DNA of 64,000 bases from Paraburkholderia fungorum (GTDB lineage Bacteria; Pseudomonadota; Gammaproteobacteria; Burkholderiales; Burkholderiaceae). The position numbers were made by a program, and so were the translations under genes. This document shows, in pieces, positions 17,092 through 25,076 of this stretch. The notes under the pieces are model-generated. The model was not told the DNA's origin, made no database searches, and saw only the letters and a list, made by a program, of their open reading frames with translations. The stretch spans positions 248,001 to 312,000 of the forward strand of contig NZ_CADFGE010000011.1 of NCBI RefSeq assembly GCF_902833645.1, given 5' to 3'. Each line of letters opens with the position of its first letter. The first letter of the stretch is position 1.

Positions 17092-17819
17092 GCTAAGCGC
17101 CTCGCGAATGAGCGCTCGCGCGCATGTGCAAGCGTGTGCGAAACAGCTTCGATCAACGCGACGGCGGCGATATACAACACGGTGGCCACACCAAATGCCT
17201 CGAAAGTTTTAAAGGTTTCCGTCTCGACCTGACGCGACGCGTACGACAATTCGGCAAGACCGATTGCCATAGTCAGCGATGAATTTTTCACGAGATTCAT
17301 GTATTGGCCGAACAGCGGCGGCAGCGAAATGCGTACGGCTTGCGGCAATACGACGTAGCGGAACGCCTGCAGCGGCGTGAGACCCAGAGCCGCGGCCGCG
17401 GCATGCTGACCTGCCGGCACGCCGCGCAAACCCGCCTGGAATTCCTCGGCGATGAAAGCCGCCGTATAGCACGTGAGTCCGACCCACCCGGCGACAAATT
17501 CGAACGACGGCCAACGCAGCGCATACGCGCCGAGCTGCACGCCATGCGGTGTGTTCAGCCACTGCATCAGTGCGTCCGGCATCAGCGTGGCCGCGCCGAA
17601 GTACCAGAAGAACAGTTGCACCAGCAACGGTGTATTGCGAAACACCAGCACATACGCGGCCGTTGCACGACGCAGCCAGCCGTAGCGGGCATGACGCGCG
17701 ATGGCCAGCACGAGGCCGGCCACGGTGGCCGCGAGCGCCACCGTCAACGCGAGACCGACGGTGACGCCGAAGCCTTGCCACAGCCACGTCAGATACTTTG
17801 GAGCGAGCCACGCTTGCAT
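17088..17819 (-). CDS. Amino-acid ABC transporter permease (GltJ-type)
   Basis: A 243-residue permease, first of a pair. It has the characteristic VFRNTPLLVQLFFWYFG and the coupling loop AAAALGLTPLQAFRYVVLPQAVRISLP in pieces. The start MQAWLAPKYLTWLWQGFG is chosen by homology; an upstream in-frame ATG would reach into the gap after the binding-protein gene. GltJ/GltK-type permeases form a heterodimer in the inner membrane. Confidence 0.9.
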   Translation of the reverse strand: MQAWLAPKYLTWLWQGFGVTVGLALTVALAATVAGLVLAIARHARYGWLRRATAAYVLVFRNTPLLVQLFFWYFGAATLMPDALMQWLNTPHGVQLGAYALRWPSFEFVAGWVGLTCYTAAFIAEEFQAGLRGVPAGQHAAAAALGLTPLQAFRYVVLPQAVRISLPPLFGQYMNLVKNSSLTMAIGLAELSYASRQVETETFKTFEAFGVATVLYIAAVALIEAVSHTLAHARERSFARRLA

Positions 17820-17916
17820 CGTTAAACCTGCTTCTTTGAATCCGCTCTTGCGAAAACGCCGACGGGCACGCTGCGAGCGTGCCCGTTCATTCCTGAGTAC
17901 TAAAGCAGCATGGAAC

Positions 17917-18738
17917 TCAGGTCTTGTCGCCGATCTTGAAGATGCGCGCAAGCGGCGTCTTCGTTTGCGGACCGAACCAGCGGTTGTAGATCTTCGCGGC
18001 CGAGCCGTCGGCTTCCAGTCCCTTCAGCGTGTCGTTCACGAAACCGACCAGACGCGTCTCGCCCTTGGGAATGCCCACGCCCATGTAGTCGTTCGAAATC
18101 GTGAACGCCGGAATCTCGTAGTTCTGCTTGTCCGGTACGTTGGCGAGCAGACCGACCAGCTTCGGACCGTCCTGCGTGATCGCCTGTACATTGCCCGCGC
18201 GCAAAGCCGCGAATGCGAACGGCGTGTCGTCGTACGCGACGATCGTGGCTTGCGGGAATTTCTCGCGCAGTGTGATTTCGTTGGTGGTGCCCTTGTCGGC
18301 GCCCACGCGCAGGCTGTTGATCTGATCCGGCGATTTCAGCACGCCCTTCTTCGCCAGAAACTGCTGGCCTGATGAGAAATACGGAATGCTGAAGTCGACC
18401 TGTTTGGCGCGCTCGTCGGTGATCGTGAAGTTGGCGAGTACCAGGTCCACTTTCTTCGACGTGAGGAACGGAATGCGGTTAGCCGGATTGGTCGGCTGCA
18501 GTTCGAGCTTCACGCCGAGTTTGTCGGCAAGCGCCTTCGCGTAGTCGACATCGAGGCCGACGATGTGATTGCTGCTTGCGTCGACGTAACCGAACGGCGG
18601 ATTGCTGTCGAAGGTCGCGACGCGTAGCACGCCCGCCTTCTTGATGTCGTCGAGACGATCGGCGTGGGCAAGGCCCGGCACCGTCATCGTCAGCCCCGTC
18701 ATGGTCACTAGCCAGGCAGCGAGTAATTTCGATTTCAT
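17917..18738 (-). CDS. Amino-acid ABC transporter periplasmic binding protein
   Basis: A 273-residue periplasmic receptor of SBP family 3. Signal peptide residues about 1-26 (MKSKLLAAWLVTMTGLT, cleavage after AHA). The mature part has VLRVATFDSNPPFGYVD, then GLDVDYAKALADKLGVKLEL in pieces and DLVLANFTITDERAKQVDFS in pieces, all standard. It leads the operon with the two permeases, which follow after 97 bases. The usual partner ATPase is absent from this locus. Ligand probably glutamate/aspartate or cystine; sequence alone does not decide. Confidence 0.9.
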   Translation of the reverse strand: MKSKLLAAWLVTMTGLTMTVPGLAHADRLDDIKKAGVLRVATFDSNPPFGYVDASSNHIVGLDVDYAKALADKLGVKLELQPTNPANRIPFLTSKKVDLVLANFTITDERAKQVDFSIPYFSSGQQFLAKKGVLKSPDQINSLRVGADKGTTNEITLREKFPQATIVAYDDTPFAFAALRAGNVQAITQDGPKLVGLLANVPDKQNYEIPAFTISNDYMGVGIPKGETRLVGFVNDTLKGLEADGSAAKIYNRWFGPQTKTPLARIFKIGDKT

Positions 18739-19052
18739 TTTTATGGATCTCTTTGTTTGTGTGCGACGCAGATGCGATGTTTCTGAAAACAGATGCGGGT
18801 CGGCACGATCCGTCGCAAATCCGCTGCGAATCCGCTGGGAAGCTCTCGCCAGCGCGAAGTGCAACCGACGGCCACGCATGGGCGTCACCTTAGCAGCGCC
18901 GCCGCGCGCACCGAACCAAGAAATGCTCCTGTAATAAGCGTGTTTTCTGCTAAGCATCCGCTCATTAGCAAACGCGTATTTGTCGCTTGGTCTCACGCGT
19001 GCGGCTGATTAGGATGGGTCTTGAACCGTCATCCGCCTCGAGGTGATTTGCC
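18739..19052. other. Intergenic promoter region
   Basis: About 310 bases between the divergent amino-acid transporter operon and a small gene. It presumably carries both promoters. The part nearest the small gene, 18930-18985, is moderately AT-rich. No recognisable operator was found. Confidence 0.4.
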
Positions 19053-19274
19053 ATGTCCGACAGTGCCTGTTTCAAGCCGCGTGTGATCGAGCCGGTCGTC
19101 GTCAATCAGCCGGAAGGATTGGGCTTGGCCGTGGAGTTATGGCTTGCGCATCCGGTCGATGGCATTGCAGGACGAGCCGTGCAGATTCATTTGCGCAGCG
19201 ATGCGAAGATGGCGCAAGCCGAGACGCTGCGCGATCTGCTGCACGCGCTGGGAACGGAGATCGTGGTGGCTTGA
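19053..19274 (+). CDS. Small protein of unknown function (73 residues)
   Basis: Starts MSDSACFKPRVIEPVVV and ends LRDLLHALGTEIVVA. A GAGGTGA ribosome site lies about 7 bases before the ATG, codon use matches the neighbours, and a strong terminator follows at 19331-19365, so it is likely a real, monocistronic gene. The sequence has alternating short strands and an amphipathic helix near the end (AKMAQAETLRDLLHAL), suggesting a small folded cytoplasmic protein. Function unknown. Confidence 0.65.
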   Translation: MSDSACFKPRVIEPVVVNQPEGLGLAVELWLAHPVDGIAGRAVQIHLRSDAKMAQAETLRDLLHALGTEIVVA

Positions 19275-19330
19275 GCATGGGCATCGACGTGGGCCGGGGC
19301 GCCGCTTGCCGTGCCTGCCGATGGGATAAA

Positions 19331-19365
19331 AAAACGGCGGCCGGGTTCCCCCTGGCCGCCGTTTT
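19331..19365. terminator. Bidirectional rho-independent terminator
   Basis: AAAACGGCGGCC and GGCCGCCGTTTT form a perfect 12-bp stem with A-run and T-run on either side, so it can end transcripts from both the small gene (plus strand) and the MHS transporter (minus strand, stop at 19408). Confidence 0.9.
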
Positions 19366-19407
19366 CAAAGAGCACTTACGCGCACTGTTTGCGCGTGTCG
19401 TCCTCGT

Positions 19408-20721
19408 TCAAGGCTCGTGACGCAAGTACCCTTCTTTCGAAGGATCGCGCATGCGCAGCGACACGATGCCGGCGATCGCGCACAGTGCGGTGACATACCA
19501 GTAGAACGTCGACTCGCTGCCCACGGACTTCAGCCACAGCGCGACGTATTCCGCCGAACCGCCGAAGATCGCATTGGCCACCGCATACGACAGCCCCACG
19601 CCAAGCGCGCGCACTTCCGGCGGGAACATTTCGGCCTTGATCAGGCCGCTGATCGACGTATAGAAGCTAACGATCGCCAGCGCCACGACCACGAGGCCGA
19701 AGGCCGCGTACGGGCTCGTTACGTCTTTCAACGCGTGCAGCAGCGGCACGGTGCCGATGGTCGCGAAAAAGCCGAAGAAAATCATCGAACGACGACGTCC
19801 GATACGATCCGACAAAGCGCCGAACGCCGGCTGCATGATCATGTAGACGAACAGCGCCGCGGTCATCACGTTGCTTGCCGTCTTGGCGTGCATACCGGCT
19901 GTGTTGACCAGGTACTTCTGCATATACGTGGTGAACGTGTAGAAAATCAGCGAGCCGCCTGCCGTGAAGCCGAGCACGGTCAGAAACGCGCCCTTGTGCT
20001 GCCACAAGCCGCGCAGCGTGCCGGCTTCCTTGCGTTGACGCGTTTCAGCCGTGGTCGTTTCTTCAAGCGATTTACGCAGATACAGCGCGACGAGTGCCGC
20101 CAGCGCGCCGATCACGAACGGCACGCGCCAGCCCCACGCTTTCAGTTCTTCGGTGGAGAGGGTTTGCTGGAGGATCACCAGCACGAGCAGCGCGCACAAC
20201 TGACCGCCGATCAGCGTGACGTACTGGAACGACGCGAAGAAGCCGCGGCGGCCCTTCAGCGCGACTTCACTCATATAGGTCGCGCTGGTGCCGTACTCGC
20301 CGCCCACCGACAGGCCCTGGAACAGGCGTGCGACCAGCAGCAGCGCCGGCGCCAGTGCGCCGATCTGCGCGTACGTGGGGAGCACCGCGATCACCAGCGA
20401 GCCGCCGCACATCATGAACACCGATACCATCATCGCGGTCTTGCGGCCGTGTTTGTCGGCAAGCCGGCCGAAGAACCAGCCGCCGATCGGGCGCATCAGG
20501 AAGCCCGCGGCGAAGACGCCCGCCGTGTTAAGCAATTGCGTGGTGGTATTGCCGCTCGGGAAGAAGGCCGGCGCGAAATAGAGCGCGCAGAACGAATACA
20601 CGTAAAAGTCGAACCATTCGACTAGGTTGCCTGATGAAGCGCCAACGATCGCGAAGATGCGGCGCCGGGTGTCGCGTGCGTCGTGAACCGTGGCCACGGT
20701 TTGGTCGGTTAGGTCGGTCAT
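19408..20721 (-). CDS. MHS-family MFS transporter (KgtP/ShiA/ProP type)
   Basis: A 437-residue proton symporter with 12 predicted membrane segments. Family marks are the N-terminal GNLVEWFDFYVYSFCALYFAPAFFP in pieces, the loop GWFFGRLADKHGRKTAM and the central GALSDRIGRRRSMI. Members carry dicarboxylates, shikimate, citrate or osmolytes; the sequence is closest in style to alpha-ketoglutarate permease, but that is a judgement by eye. The start is MTDLTDQTVATVHD at 20721; a long in-frame extension upstream runs into repeat element B and is not plausible coding sequence. Confidence 0.87.
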   Translation of the reverse strand: MTDLTDQTVATVHDARDTRRRIFAIVGASSGNLVEWFDFYVYSFCALYFAPAFFPSGNTTTQLLNTAGVFAAGFLMRPIGGWFFGRLADKHGRKTAMMVSVFMMCGGSLVIAVLPTYAQIGALAPALLLVARLFQGLSVGGEYGTSATYMSEVALKGRRGFFASFQYVTLIGGQLCALLVLVILQQTLSTEELKAWGWRVPFVIGALAALVALYLRKSLEETTTAETRQRKEAGTLRGLWQHKGAFLTVLGFTAGGSLIFYTFTTYMQKYLVNTAGMHAKTASNVMTAALFVYMIMQPAFGALSDRIGRRRSMIFFGFFATIGTVPLLHALKDVTSPYAAFGLVVVALAIVSFYTSISGLIKAEMFPPEVRALGVGLSYAVANAIFGGSAEYVALWLKSVGSESTFYWYVTALCAIAGIVSLRMRDPSKEGYLRHEP

Positions 20722-20902
20722 GCTGTTGTCTTTCCTTGTCTTTAAACGGAGGTGGCGGTCGTGGCGCCGCCTTCCTGGCGCGCGCATCGCGGTGGGAGGG
20801 TTCGGAGTGCCTCCGGGGTGCCCCGCGGGGTGCCCGTTGCGCGCGTGCGCGAATTTTACAGAATTGCAAGGAGGAGATGGGGGTTTGTTAGGGATCAACG
20901 CA

Positions 20903-21936
20903 AGGTTTTTGCCTGCCCGGCAGATGCAGGCCCTTCGCGGCGCTTTTCGTTGTTGATCCGGGGCGCTGGCCTTTTCTTGCTGGGTTCGGGGTTGGGGCTT
21001 TTGGTTTGTTGTTGGTCTTCTGGTCTTTCGATCTCTTGCTGGGCTTTTGGCCTTTCCTTGATTTGTTAGTGGTCTATTAGCGTTGCCCCTGTGCGGGGCG
21101 GCACCTACTTTTCTTTGCCTGCCGCAAAGAAAAGTAGGCAAAAGAAAGCGGCTCACACCGCTAATTTTTAAGCGGGTCCCCTGGCTTGGAGGGGGTAGTG
21201 GTGCATCTGGAATCTGTGCCCCCGCACACTCCGCGCTAGTGACAAGGCGCTCATCAGCTCCCACTCCGCACTGCGTGCGTCGCGGACGGGTCTGCAAGGG
21301 AAACCGTCGGGTTTGCTTCGCGCAGCGGGAGCCTTCGGCTTCGCCTCGGCGAGACGCACCCGCTCTGGTCGGCCCCCCCCGAATTCAGAGGAAATGTCTG
21401 TGCATTGCATTGGCGATCGCGACCACGGCCGCGGTTGTGCTTGTGCTTGTGCTTGTGCTTGTGCTTGTGCTTGTGCTTGTGCTTGTGCTTGTGCTTGTGC
21501 TTGTGCTTGTGCTTGTGCTTGCAGCAGCGAGGCAACGGCGAACCGGACACGGGATAAATCGGGGCAGCAAAAACTTGGCGGGCGGTGTTATGAACTGGGT
21601 ATCAGCGCGCGCAGCGCCGCCGGAGGTATGACTGCCTTGTCACTAGAGCGGAATGTGCGAGGCCACAGATTCCAGATGCACCACTACCGTGGCTGCGCGG
21701 GGGACCCGCTTATGAGCTGGCGGTGTAAAGCCGCTTTCTTTTGCCTACTTTTCTTTGCGGCAGGCAAAGAAAAGTAGGTGCCGCCCCGCACAGGGGCAAC
21801 GCTAATACACCACTAACAAAGCAAGGAAAGGCCAAAGGACCAACCCAAACAAACCAAACCCCAAAAGCACCAAACTCAACAACAAAAAAGCGCCGCAAAG
21901 GCCCTGCACCTGCCGGGCAGGCAAAAAAAACCAAAC
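20903..21936. repeat. Repeat element B: second copy of the about 1-kb element, inverted relative to A
   Basis: It lies between the MHS transporter start and the spoVR stop codon. The left arm runs about 21045-21265 (type 2) and the right arm about 21600-21830 (type 1), the reverse arm order of element A, so the whole element is inverted. Arm hairpins are perfect 15-bp stems at 21104-21118/21124-21138 and 21744-21758/21764-21778. The outermost ends also mirror each other: GCCTGCCCGGCAG near 20911 and its near-complement CTGCCGGGCAGGC near 21910. The left flank is G/T-rich and the right flank A/C-rich. The interior aligns with the reverse complement of A, except for the TTGTGC expansion. Open frames on both strands exist but are disrupted between copies. 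Confidence 0.87.
21435..21518 (+). repeat. TTGTGC hexanucleotide array, 14 perfect copies
   Basis: Fourteen uninterrupted TTGTGC units lie inside element B. The matching position of element A (about 8575-8590, read on the minus strand) has a single TTGTGC followed by TTGCC. This is a microsatellite-type expansion by slipped-strand synthesis. Being a multiple of three it would encode Cys-Ala or Val-Leu dipeptides, but I do not regard the region as a gene. Confidence 0.97.
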
Positions 21937-21938
21937 CC

Positions 21939-23654
21939 TCAAACCCTCACAGCCGGAGGCACATACTTACATTCATACCGCTTCCTGACAGTGCCATTCT
22001 CATCAACGCTTTCCAGATAAACATCAAACTGCCACAACCGCGCCATGTGCTTAAGCACCTCATCGCTATCATTAGACAGATGCCGGTTATCGCTCATGAA
22101 ATGCCGCAACGTCAGACTCCGGTCCCCACGCGTATTCACAGCCCAAACCTGAATGTTCGGCTCCCGGTGATGCATGTCGTACTGCCGCGACAACGCCTGC
22201 CGCACATACTGATACCCGCTGTCATCATGAATCGCGGACACTTCCAGCGCATCGCGCATATCGTCATCGAGCACGGAAAATAGACGCATCTCGCGGATCA
22301 GATGCGGCGACAGATACTGCGCGACAAAACTCTCGTCCTTGAAATTGCGCATCGCGTAGTGCATCGCCGGCAGCCACGGGCTGCCCGCCAGCTCAGGGAA
22401 CCACTTGCGATCTTCCTCCGTCGGCGATTCGCAAATCCGGCGGATATCGCTCATCATCGAAAAACCCAGCGCGTAAGGGTTAATGCCGCTGTAGTAAGGC
22501 TTCGTGACCGGCGGCTGGTAGACCACATTGCTGTGCGAATGGAGAAACTCCATCATGAAGCCGTCTTCCAGCTTGCCCTGGTTGTACATCGTGTTGAGCA
22601 AGGTGTAGTGCCAGAACGTGGCCCAGCCCTCATTCATGACCTGGGTTTGCCGCTGTGGATAGAAATACTGCCCGACCTTGCGCACAATGCGGATCACTTC
22701 CCGCTCCCACGGCTCCAGCAACGGCGCATTCTTCTCCGCGAAATACAACAGGTTTTCTTGTGGCTCCGGCGGGTAACGCTCCTCGATTTCCTCGGGCAAC
22801 GGCGTGTGCCGGCTCGGCAAGGTGCGCCACAACTCATTCACCTGCGATTGCAAATAAGCCTCGCGTTCGCGGCGCGCCGCAAACTCCTTTTCCAGCGACA
22901 GCTTCTGCGGACGTTTGTAACGGTCCACACCGTAATTCATCAATGCATGGCACGAGTCGAGCAATTCCTCCACCCGGTCGAGCCCGAAGCGCTCCTCGCA
23001 CTCCGCGATGTAATTCTTCGCGTAGACGAGGTAATCGATGATCGCGTGCGCATCCGTCCAGAGCCGGAACAGATAATTGCCCTTGAAGAACGAGTTGTGG
23101 CCATAGGCCGCGTGCGCGATGACGAGCGCCTGCATCGTCATCGTGTTCTCTTCCATCAGATACGCGATGCAAGGGTTTGAATTGATGACGATTTCGTACG
23201 CCAGCCCCATCTGCCCGCGGCGATAGCTCTTCTCGGTGGAAAGAAAGTGTTTGCCGAACGACCAGTGACGGTAGTTCACCGGCATGCCGACGGACGCGTA
23301 AGCGTCCATCATCTGTTCGGCGCTGATGAGTTCGAGCTGGATCGGATACACGTCGAGTTCATATTGCTCTGCAACACGGGCAATATGCGTGTCGTACTCT
23401 TCGATCAATTCGAAGGTCCAGTCGGACGGGCACGGCAAAGGCCGCCTATCTGCTACGTTCATACGGACTTCCCTTTGCCCCACAGTGGGCGTTCCGGTGT
23501 GTCCCCGTGCTGCAGCGGTGTCGACTGCTCCGGCTGCGGCGGCTCCCGTATCGTCCGCCTTCGCCTCGGCATGCCCGGCTTGACCCTGCTGCGGCACGCC
23601 TTTCCCGCGCTCCGGCTGGTAGCCGCGCGCTTCGTTGTGCAGGTGTTTTGTCAT
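21939..23654 (-). CDS. SpoVR family protein (YcgB homologue)
   Basis: A 571-residue protein. The SpoVR core begins near residue 64 at RRPLPCPSDWTFELIEEYD and includes INSNPCIAYLMEENTMTMQALVIAHAAYGHNSFFK in pieces and NEGWATFWHYTLLN. Despite the name it is not a sporulation gene here; in Gram-negative bacteria it is coinduced with prkA and yeaH under starvation. The ATG overlaps the yeaH stop (ATGA), which supports the longer start with a Gly/Ala/Asp-rich N-terminal tail; the alternative internal ATG at MNVADRRPLP would remove this tail. The 3' end is G/T-rich next to element B. Confidence 0.92.
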   Translation of the reverse strand: MTKHLHNEARGYQPERGKGVPQQGQAGHAEAKADDTGAAAAGAVDTAAARGHTGTPTVGQREVRMNVADRRPLPCPSDWTFELIEEYDTHIARVAEQYELDVYPIQLELISAEQMMDAYASVGMPVNYRHWSFGKHFLSTEKSYRRGQMGLAYEIVINSNPCIAYLMEENTMTMQALVIAHAAYGHNSFFKGNYLFRLWTDAHAIIDYLVYAKNYIAECEERFGLDRVEELLDSCHALMNYGVDRYKRPQKLSLEKEFAARREREAYLQSQVNELWRTLPSRHTPLPEEIEERYPPEPQENLLYFAEKNAPLLEPWEREVIRIVRKVGQYFYPQRQTQVMNEGWATFWHYTLLNTMYNQGKLEDGFMMEFLHSHSNVVYQPPVTKPYYSGINPYALGFSMMSDIRRICESPTEEDRKWFPELAGSPWLPAMHYAMRNFKDESFVAQYLSPHLIREMRLFSVLDDDMRDALEVSAIHDDSGYQYVRQALSRQYDMHHREPNIQVWAVNTRGDRSLTLRHFMSDNRHLSNDSDEVLKHMARLWQFDVYLESVDENGTVRKRYECKYVPPAVRV

Positions 23655-24922
23655 GAAGACGCCACCTGCTTTTCAAACAGTTCCCGGAACACCGGATAGA
23701 TATCCGCCGCGGTCTCGACCTTCTTCATCGCCATATGCGGCTGGCTCAGCGCCAGCTGTGCATACTCGAGCCACAGGTTCTGCTCTTCCGGCGTAACCTG
23801 GATATACGCAAAATAGCGCACCTTCTCCAGGATGTCATCCGAAAGTATCTTGCGGCACTTGGGCGAATCGTCGGTCCAATTGTCGCCGTCAGACGCCTGA
23901 GCGCCATAAATGTTCCATTCAGTCGGCGAGTAGCGCTCTTCCATCACCTTACGCATCAGCTCCAGCGCGCTCGACACCACCGTGCCGCCGCTTTCCGTCG
24001 AATGAAAGAACGTATCTTCGTCGACTTCCTCGGCGCGCGTATGGTGACGGATAAACACCACCTCGATCTTTTCGTAGTTACGCTTGAGGAACAGGTACAG
24101 CAGGATGAAAAAGCGCTTGGCGAGATCCTTGCGCTGCTCGTCCATCGAACCGGACACATCCATCAGACAGAACATGACCGCCTGGCTCGACGGCGTGGGC
24201 TGCTTCACCCGGTTCACGTAGCGCAGATCGAACGGGTCGATAAACGGAATGCGCCAGATGCGCCCGCGCAAATGGTGAATCTCCTCTTCGAGCAGCTTGA
24301 TTTCCTCGCGACGGTCGGCCGGATCGGCCTTGATCTCTTCCAGTTGCCGTTCCATCTCGTGCAACTGATTGACGAGCGGCGCGCCGAGCGCAATACGGCG
24401 GCCAAGCGCGCTTCTGAGCGAGCGGACCACGTCGATATTGTTCGGGGTGCCTTCGGCCGCCCAGCCGGCGCGGATGCTCTTCCACGTAGGCACGGCCATC
24501 AGATGGGTTTTGACGAGACGCGGGAGTTCGAGGTCGTCGAAGAAGTACTGCATGAATTCTTCACGGCTGAGTTCGAACACAAAGTCGTCCTGACCCTCGC
24601 CTTCGTTGCTCGCCTGGTTGCCCCCGCCTCCGCCGCCGCCCCCTTGCGGGCGCTGAATCTTGTCGCCGCGGATGTAGTCCGAGTTGCCCGGATGCACCAT
24701 TTCCCGCTTACCGCCGGGGCCGTGCCGGAACGACGGCTCGGCAATGTCCTTGCGCGGAATCGTGATGCTCTGGGTGTTCTGGATATCCTTGATGCTGCGA
24801 TCGCGTACCGCTTCCGAAACGGCGCGACGAATGTAGTTCTTGACGCGACGCAAAAAACGCTCGCGATTCGCAATACTCTTGTTCTTACCAGCTAACCTGC
24901 GGTCGATGATTTGATGAAGCAC
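23651..24922 (-). CDS. yeaH: YeaH/YhbH family protein
   Basis: A 423-residue protein of the YeaH family, always linked to prkA. The N-terminus IIDRRLAGKNKSIANRERFLRR is diagnostic; a run of eight glycines follows near residue 95; the C-terminal half has a von Willebrand-type DxSxS motif (CLMDVSGSMDEQRKD). The GTG at 24922 is preferred: GGGAGA lies at good distance and the resulting start matches relatives, while an ATG seven codons upstream adds MGHGRPG. Molecular function is unknown; it acts with PrkA in stress and nutrient adaptation. Confidence 0.92.
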   Translation of the reverse strand: MLHQIIDRRLAGKNKSIANRERFLRRVKNYIRRAVSEAVRDRSIKDIQNTQSITIPRKDIAEPSFRHGPGGKREMVHPGNSDYIRGDKIQRPQGGGGGGGGNQASNEGEGQDDFVFELSREEFMQYFFDDLELPRLVKTHLMAVPTWKSIRAGWAAEGTPNNIDVVRSLRSALGRRIALGAPLVNQLHEMERQLEEIKADPADRREEIKLLEEEIHHLRGRIWRIPFIDPFDLRYVNRVKQPTPSSQAVMFCLMDVSGSMDEQRKDLAKRFFILLYLFLKRNYEKIEVVFIRHHTRAEEVDEDTFFHSTESGGTVVSSALELMRKVMEERYSPTEWNIYGAQASDGDNWTDDSPKCRKILSDDILEKVRYFAYIQVTPEEQNLWLEYAQLALSQPHMAMKKVETAADIYPVFRELFEKQVASS

Positions 24923-25036
24923 GCCCGGTCTCCCGTGTCCCATGCAACTGCACTAATTCGAGTGCGCGAGACGCAAACTGCATAGGCATGTCCGCAAACG
25001 CAACGCTATGTCCATGCAACTTGCGCTTCGCAAGGT

Positions 25037-25061
25037 GCCCGCGCGGCCGGACCGCGCGGGC
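25037..25061 (-). promoter_or_regulatory. Intercistronic hairpin between prkA and yeaH
   Basis: A perfect 10-bp GC stem (GCCCGCGCGG and CCGCGCGGGC) around a 5-base loop, 15 bases after the prkA stop. There is no T-run, so mRNA stabilisation or partial termination is more likely than full termination. Confidence 0.6.
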
Positions 25062-25076
25062 GGCACGCAATGCGTA

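Noticed and set aside
19417..20625. A 402-codon frame on the plus strand opposite the MHS transporter
   Set aside because: Antisense shadow of a strongly supported membrane protein; no family features.
21435..21518. CRISPR-like array
   Set aside because: The units are contiguous hexamers without spacers, and no cas genes are present.
21083..21631. A plus-strand frame in element B with a Val-Leu repeat from the TTGTGC array
   Set aside because: It depends on the microsatellite and on arm sequences that are broken in the other copies.
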